Notes under the pieces: generated by a model | Told to the model about the DNA's origin: nothing | What the model saw: only the letters and a program-made list of their open reading frames with translations | The model's database searches: none | Shown: positions 5,899-9,840 of the stretch, in pieces | Position numbering within the stretch: the first letter of the stretch is position 1 | Layout: every line of letters begins with the position of its first letter | Translations under genes and position numbers: made by a program | NCBI GenBank assembly: GCA_938003595.1 | Contig: CALKYH010000044.1 | Location: 1 to 9,840 of the forward strand | Source: an uncultured bacterium | Lineage (GTDB): Bacteria > Planctomycetota > Phycisphaerae > Phycisphaerales > UBA1924 | DNA length: 9,840 nt | Direction: 5' to 3'

Positions 5899-7764
5899 AT
5901 GTCCGACCTTTCGCTCCGCAATGTCGCCATCATTGCGCATGTTGACCACGGCAAGACCACCCTCGTTGACCAGCTGCTGAAGCAGTCGGGCATGTTCCGT
6001 GTCGGCGAGCTGGACAAGCTGGCCGGGGGGCAGCACGGGCTGATCATGGACTCCAACCCGCTGGAGCGGGAGCGCGGGATCACCATCCTGTCCAAGAACT
6101 GCGCCGTGACCTACACGCGTCCGGACGGGACGCACTTCCGGATCAACATCATCGACACGCCGGGCCACGCCGACTTCGGCGGCGAGGTGGAGCGGGTGCT
6201 GCGGATGGCGGACGGGTGCCTGCTGCTGGTGGACGCGTTCGACGGGCCCATGCCGCAGACCAAGTTCGTGCTGCGCAAGGCGCTGGAGGCGAACCTCAAG
6301 CCGGTGGTGGTGGTGAACAAGTGCGACCGTGACGGGGCGCGTCCGGAAGCGGTGGTGAACGAGGTGTTCGACCTGCTGGTGGAGCTGGGGGCGGACGACA
6401 TCGCGCTGGACTTCCCGGTGGTGTACGCGTCGGGGCGGGACGGCTGGGCGAAGCGCGAGATGAGCGAGACGGCGACGGACATGCGGGCGGTGTTCGAGGC
6501 GATCGTCGAGGCGGTGCCGCCGGCGCAGGGCGAGCCGGACGAGCCGCTGCAGATGCTGGTGAACACGCTGGACTACAGCGAGTATGTGGGTCGCATCGCG
6601 ATCGGGCGCGTGTTCCGCGGGACGATCCGCAGCGGGCAGATGGTGGCGGTGCTGGACCACGAGGGCTCGCGCCGGAACGTGAAGATCGTGAAGCTGCTGC
6701 GGTTCTCGGGGCTGGGGCGGACCGAGACGGAGTCGGTGGAGGCGGGCGACCTGTGCGCCGTGGTGGGCATCGAGAATGTCGAGATCGGCGAGACGATCGC
6801 GGACTTCGACAAGCCCGAGCAGCTGCCGGTGGTGCGCGTGGACGAGCCGACGATCCGCATGACCTTCCGCATCAACGATTCTCCGTTCGCCGGGCAGGAC
6901 GGGGAGTATGTGACAAGCCGGCAGATCCGCGACCGGCTGATGCGCGAGCTGGAGCACAACGTGGCGCTGAGGGTCGAGCCGGGGCGGACGGGCGAGGAGT
7001 TCGCCGTGTCCGGGCGCGGCCTGCTGCACCTGGGCATCCTGCTGGAGACGATGCGCCGCGAGGGGTACGAGCTGAGCGTGGGCAAGCCGGTGGTCATCAA
7101 GAAGGAGATCGACGGCGTGGTGTGCGAGCCGATCGAGCGGCTGGTGGTCGATTGCCCGACGGCGGTGGTGGGCTCGGTCATGGAGCTGGTGGGGCAGCGC
7201 AAGGGCGAGCTGAAGCACATGGAGAACCGCGGGTCGAGCTCGAGCCACCTGGTGTTCGAGGCGCCGGCGCGCGGGCTCATCGGGCTGCGGTCGCGCCTGC
7301 TGACGGCGACGCAGGGCGAGGCGATCATGCACCACACCTTCGAGCGGTACGCGCCGGCCAGCGGCGAGACGCCGCACCGGCAGGCGGGCGTGCTCATCGC
7401 GAACGAGAGCGGGCAGGTGACGGCGCACGCGGTGGAGGGCCTGGCGGACCGGGGCGTGATGTTCGTGGAGCCGGGCGAGAAGGTGTACACGGGGCAGATC
7501 GTGGGCGAGCACAACCGCGACAACGACCTGACGGTGAACGCGGTGCGCCTGAAGCAGCTGACGAACATGCGCGTGGCGAGCAAGGAGGCGACGGTGACGC
7601 TCAAGGGCGCCCGGAAGCTGTCGCTCGAGGCGGCGCTGGAGTACATCGAGGACGACGAGCTGGTGGAGATCACGCCCAAGTCGGTGCGTCTGCGGAAGCG
7701 GATGCTCAACGAGGCGGACCGTCGGAAGGCGGAGCGGCAGAGCCGGGCGCTGGCGGAGGCGTGA
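5899..7764 (+). CDS. typA: TypA/BipA translational GTPase
   Basis: 621 residues, near the usual 600-615 of the family. TypA/BipA is a ribosome-associated GTPase related to EF-G and LepA that assists 50S assembly and stress or cold adaptation. All GTPase motifs are present: G1 AHVDHGKTT (13-21), G2 RGITI (59-63), G3 DTPGH (86-90), G4 NKCD (140-143) and G5 YASGRDGWA. The stretch [20 protein letters not shown] is TypA-specific in arrangement. Domain II follows ([19 protein letters not shown]), then the EF-G-like domains ([37 protein letters not shown]) and the TypA C-terminal domain ending [18 protein letters not shown] 5899 gives the expected [14 protein letters not shown] start; no Shine-Dalgarno site precedes it. 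It appears to be a single-gene unit with its own promoter, and is convergent with the next gene. Confidence 0.98.
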   Translation: MSDLSLRNVAIIAHVDHGKTTLVDQLLKQSGMFRVGELDKLAGGQHGLIMDSNPLERERGITILSKNCAVTYTRPDGTHFRINIIDTPGHADFGGEVERVLRMADGCLLLVDAFDGPMPQTKFVLRKALEANLKPVVVVNKCDRDGARPEAVVNEVFDLLVELGADDIALDFPVVYASGRDGWAKREMSETATDMRAVFEAIVEAVPPAQGEPDEPLQMLVNTLDYSEYVGRIAIGRVFRGTIRSGQMVAVLDHEGSRRNVKIVKLLRFSGLGRTETESVEAGDLCAVVGIENVEIGETIADFDKPEQLPVVRVDEPTIRMTFRINDSPFAGQDGEYVTSRQIRDRLMRELEHNVALRVEPGRTGEEFAVSGRGLLHLGILLETMRREGYELSVGKPVVIKKEIDGVVCEPIERLVVDCPTAVVGSVMELVGQRKGELKHMENRGSSSSHLVFEAPARGLIGLRSRLLTATQGEAIMHHTFERYAPASGETPHRQAGVLIANESGQVTAHAVEGLADRGVMFVEPGEKVYTGQIVGEHNRDNDLTVNAVRLKQLTNMRVASKEATVTLKGARKLSLEAALEYIEDDELVEITPKSVRLRKRMLNEADRRKAERQSRALAEA

Positions 7765-7766
7765 GG

Positions 7767-7791
7767 CTCACCGGCGCGACGCCACCGTGAG
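7767..7791. terminator. Weak hairpin between convergent genes, possible terminator
   Basis: Just after the typA stop, ctcac (7767-7771) pairs with gtgag (7787-7791) and ggcg (7773-7776) with cgcc (7780-7783), with a small asymmetric internal loop. There is no T-run, so it is a poor intrinsic terminator on either strand. The 105-base gap also holds a GGGC/GCCC hairpin (7839-7850). These may stop or slow convergent transcription, or termination may depend on Rho. Confidence 0.3.
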
Positions 7792-7869
7792 GGAGCGAGT
7801 TTGTCGATTCTTGCGGTGCAACACGCCCTGCTACGGTCGGGCCTCGGCCCATGGGCGTCCCACACTCGC

Positions 7870-8508
7870 TCAGGCGCGTGATTCGAGCAGGGCGGCGGGG
7901 CGGACGCCGTGGGCGGCGGCCATTTCGGGCTGGAGATAGGGCTCCATCTCGGCGGGGAGGGCCTTGATGCCGCGGCGGGTGGCTTTGCTGATCGCGTAGC
8001 GCATGGAGAGGTAGACGCGTCGTTCGACGGCGGGTGTGATGTTGAGGTCGCGGCGGCGCATCTCTTCGAGGGCCCACTGCCATGCCATGTGCTCCTCGAG
8101 GCAGCGGGGCTTGTAGCGGTGGAAGCCGATGGCGTGGTGGCCGATCTCGTGGAGGAAGACGGCGGCGGACATGGGGCCTCGGGGGCGCGGGGCCTCGATG
8201 AGTCGGGTGGTGCGGCCGTCTTCGTAGTAGACCTCCCAGGCGACGCCGGTCATGGACGAGCGCCACTTGCGAACGCGGACGCCGTAGGCGGCCAACAGCT
8301 CGCGCGTCATGGAGTCGTAGCGTTCCTGCATCGTGACGGCGCGGGCGCCGGCCGCGGGGGCGACGCCGGGGACGGGATCAGCGAGCACCGTATCAGGGCG
8401 GCGCGTGGGCTGCTTCCGCTTTATCGGCGCAGGCTTGGCGCGCGGCGCTTTTTCGCGCGGCTTGGCGCGCTTGCCGGTGAGCAGATCCCAGAGCGTCCAT
8501 TGCTTCAT
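7870..8508 (-). CDS. Putative HExxH zinc metallopeptidase, last gene of the def-fmt operon
   Basis: 212 residues from the ATG at 8508, which shares four bases (ATGA) with the fmt stop. The short N-terminal motif MKQWTLWDLLTGKR precedes a basic, proline-rich linker (about 13-55). The folded part holds FLHEIGHHAIGFH, with the zincin motif H120-E-I-G-H124, and fourteen residues later CLEEHMAWQWALEEM. Glu138 or Glu139 is a candidate third ligand, in a helix resembling the one that follows HExxH in ImmA/IrrE-type gluzincins. There is no signal peptide or membrane segment, so it is likely cytoplasmic. An RLIEAPRPRGPMSAAVFLHE segment joins a short beta hairpin (WEVYYEDGRTTRLI) to the active helix, as in small zincins. 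The family is not identified and the substrate is unknown; context suggests a link with nascent-chain processing. Confidence 0.82.
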   Translation of the reverse strand: MKQWTLWDLLTGKRAKPREKAPRAKPAPIKRKQPTRRPDTVLADPVPGVAPAAGARAVTMQERYDSMTRELLAAYGVRVRKWRSSMTGVAWEVYYEDGRTTRLIEAPRPRGPMSAAVFLHEIGHHAIGFHRYKPRCLEEHMAWQWALEEMRRRDLNITPAVERRVYLSMRYAISKATRRGIKALPAEMEPYLQPEMAAAHGVRPAALLESRA

Positions 8509-9527
8509 GGTGACTGCGGGGGCGACTGCGGAGGAGGCGTGATCTCGGTGGTCAGGATACTGCCGGGCTGCGGGCGGCGGCCTCGCGCGAAGTCGGGCCA
8601 GGGCATGGGCTTCTTGCCGGCGGGCTGGACCTCGAGGAGTTGGAGCATGGTGGAGCGGCCGCACGCGACGAGGCCGCGCTCGGGGTCGATGAGTTCGCCG
8701 ACCGAAAAGGGCCGGCGGCGGGGGAACTGCTCCCCAGATGAACCGCCGGCCGCACCCGGTGGTTGTTCGGACTGGGGGTCGAGGGATTGCGCGCGGAGGA
8801 GTTTGAGGGTGATTTCCCCGAGTTTCGCGCTGATCCCGGGCCAGGGGGTGAGGCCGTGGAGGCGCTGGCGGACCTTGTCAGCGGGCTGGGCGAAATCCAG
8901 CCAGGCGTCGGCGCGGGAGAGCTTGGAGGCGAGGGTGACGAGGGACTCGTCCTGCGTCTGCGGGGCGAGGCGCTCGGCGGCGTGGTCGGCGAGGACCTGC
9001 TGGATGAGCGCGGGGCCGTCGGCGGCGAGCAGGTCGTGCAGCTCGCCGGCGGTGAGCAGGGGCTCGACCGCGCGGCGCGACTGGGCGAGGACCAGGCCCG
9101 CGTCCATGCGGTCGGCGAGGGTGATGACGGAGTTGCCGGTGACGGCGTCGCCGGCGAGGACGGCGTGATTGATCGGCGCGGCGCCGCGCCAGCGGGGCAG
9201 GAGCGAGGCGTGGAGGTTGATGGCGAAGATGTCCTGCAGGAGGGGCCGGCTGAGCTTCTGGCCGTAGGCGATGACGACCCACGCGGCGGCGGGGAAGGCG
9301 CGGACCTGGGCGATGACCTCGGGCGTGTTGATGCGCTCGGGCTTGAGGAGCGGGGTTTGCGGGAGATGCTCGGCGGCCCAGGCGCCGATGGGCGTGGGGG
9401 TGGGCTGCATGCTGCGCCCGGCGGGTTTGTCGGGCTGCGTGACGACGGCGGCGATGGTGTGCTCGCGGGCGAGCGCCTGCAGCGTCGGGAGCCCGAAGGC
9501 GCCGGAGCCGAGGAAGACGAGGTTCAC
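8505..9527 (-). CDS. fmt: Methionyl-tRNA formyltransferase
   Basis: 340 residues starting at GTG 9527. Fmt transfers a formyl group from 10-formyltetrahydrofolate to initiator Met-tRNA. The N-terminal domain carries QPDKPAGR (31-38), INLHASLLPRWRGAAPI (103-119) with catalytic Asn104 and His106, and MDAG with Asp142, matching E. coli Asn106, His108 and Asp144 at a constant offset of two. The loop after GR reads SMQPTPTP and lacks the two lysines found in E. coli. The C-terminal OB-like domain begins near VRQRLHGLTPWPGISAKL. A low-complexity insert (QSEQPPGAAGGSSGEQ) and a Pro/Ser-rich tail (ITPPPQSPPQSP) bring it to about 25 residues over the usual length. It overlaps def by GTGA and the HExxH gene by ATGA. 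Confidence 0.97.
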   Translation of the reverse strand: MNLVFLGSGAFGLPTLQALAREHTIAAVVTQPDKPAGRSMQPTPTPIGAWAAEHLPQTPLLKPERINTPEVIAQVRAFPAAAWVVIAYGQKLSRPLLQDIFAINLHASLLPRWRGAAPINHAVLAGDAVTGNSVITLADRMDAGLVLAQSRRAVEPLLTAGELHDLLAADGPALIQQVLADHAAERLAPQTQDESLVTLASKLSRADAWLDFAQPADKVRQRLHGLTPWPGISAKLGEITLKLLRAQSLDPQSEQPPGAAGGSSGEQFPRRRPFSVGELIDPERGLVACGRSTMLQLLEVQPAGKKPMPWPDFARGRRPQPGSILTTEITPPPQSPPQSP

Positions 9528-9840
9528 CGCAGGCCCGCCGACTTTTCCAGGTCGCGGATCGCGGAGCGCGACTTGAGGCGGGACATCTGCGTCATGCGGT
9601 CGATGATGAGCACGCCGTCGAGGTGGTCGAACTCGTGCTGCACGCAGCGGGCCAGGAGCCCGGCGCAGCGGAGGGTGAAGGGCTTGCCGTGCTGGTCGAG
9701 GGCGCTGACGGTGATGGTCGGGGGGCGGAGGACATCGCCACGGATGTCGGGGAGGGAGAGGCAGCCCTCCTCGAAGGGCTCGGGCGGGCCTTCGGGGGCG
9801 GAGAGGACGGGGTTGATGAAGACGCGGGGCCCGGCGGTGG
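9524..9840 (-). CDS. def: Peptide deformylase, C-terminal part (5' truncated by window edge)
   Basis: The minus-strand frame is open from the window edge to TGA at 9526-9524, giving about 105 residues of peptide deformylase, the Fe/Zn enzyme that removes the formyl group from nascent N-termini. Motif 2 reads EEGCLSLP (metal-binding Cys), followed by RPPTITVSALDQHG, then motif 3 QHEFDHLDG with the two metal His and catalytic Glu, and VLIIDRMTQMSRLKSR. The GxGLAA motif 1 lies outside the window. The stop overlaps the fmt GTG start by four bases (GTGA), a common def-fmt arrangement. The C terminus ends EKSAGLR shortly after the HExxH helix, a normal type 1 length. No start could be assigned. Confidence 0.96.
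   Translation of the reverse strand, partial: TAGPRVFINPVLSAPEGPPEPFEEGCLSLPDIRGDVLRPPTITVSALDQHGKPFTLRCAGLLARCVQHEFDHLDGVLIIDRMTQMSRLKSRSAIRDLEKSAGLR

Noticed and set aside
4255..7512. Very long minus-strand open frame (over 1000 codons) opposite the secreted-protein gene and typA
   Set aside because: The translation is a His/Arg/Leu-rich low-complexity sequence with no family resemblance, as expected for the antisense frame of GC-rich codons. It crosses two well-supported plus-strand genes.
7811..7837. Promoter-like ttgcgg ... tacggt pair on the plus strand in the typA/HExxH gap
   Set aside because: Spacing of 15 is short, both hexamers are weak, and no plus-strand gene follows before the window end.
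7909..9168. Plus-strand open frame of about 420 codons opposite the HExxH and fmt genes
   Set aside because: Antisense to two motif-bearing genes, with Gly/Ala/Arg-rich translation and no family features.
1..9840. Mobile element, CRISPR array, prophage or defence island
   Set aside because: No terminal repeats, transposase or integrase motifs, spaced direct repeats or toxin-antitoxin-like pairs were seen. The gene content is mainly housekeeping.

Overview
This is a GC-rich, gene-dense chromosomal window with the look of a planctomycete, most likely from the Phycisphaerae side. That placement is an inference. It rests on the base composition, a menaquinone-type UbiE/MenG methyltransferase, a WalJ-like hydrolase, a sigma/anti-sigma pair linked to a large secreted protein of unknown family, and the scarcity of Shine-Dalgarno sites at most starts. 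No rRNA, tRNA, CRISPR array, insertion sequence or integrase was seen.

Layout, left half. The window opens inside the 3' part of a ubiE/menG gene (1-383, +). About 300 bases of leader-like DNA follow, with short hairpins. Next is a cobalamin-binding-fold protein (686-1387, +) whose B12-ligand histidine appears to be replaced, closed by a strong intrinsic terminator (1419-1452). A WalJ/YycJ-like metallo-beta-lactamase-fold hydrolase (1502-2422, +) follows and overlaps tail to tail with a small unrecognised gene on the minus strand (2401-2775).

Middle. A tight three-gene plus-strand unit encodes an ECF-type sigma factor (2866-3456), a single-pass membrane protein that is probably its anti-sigma factor (3453-4226, 4-base overlap) and a secreted protein of unknown family (4231-5781, 4-base gap). 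This looks like a complete envelope-signalling cassette. After a 117-base gap with a possible promoter comes typA/bipA (5899-7764), a ribosome-associated GTPase.

Right half. Convergent to typA is a minus-strand operon read from the right edge: def (peptide deformylase, 5' end outside the window), fmt (methionyl-tRNA formyltransferase) and a small HExxH putative metallopeptidase. Each pair overlaps by exactly 4 bases (GTGA and ATGA), so the three are probably translationally coupled. Def and Fmt handle the two ends of the N-formyl cycle, which makes the tightly coupled HExxH protein the most suggestive guilt-by-association case here.

Most of the window is conserved housekeeping DNA. The points worth a second look are the B12-fold protein without its ligand histidine, the WalJ-like enzyme with an altered metal motif, the sigma/anti-sigma/secreted-protein unit with a possible leaderless promoter, and the HExxH protein in the def-fmt operon.
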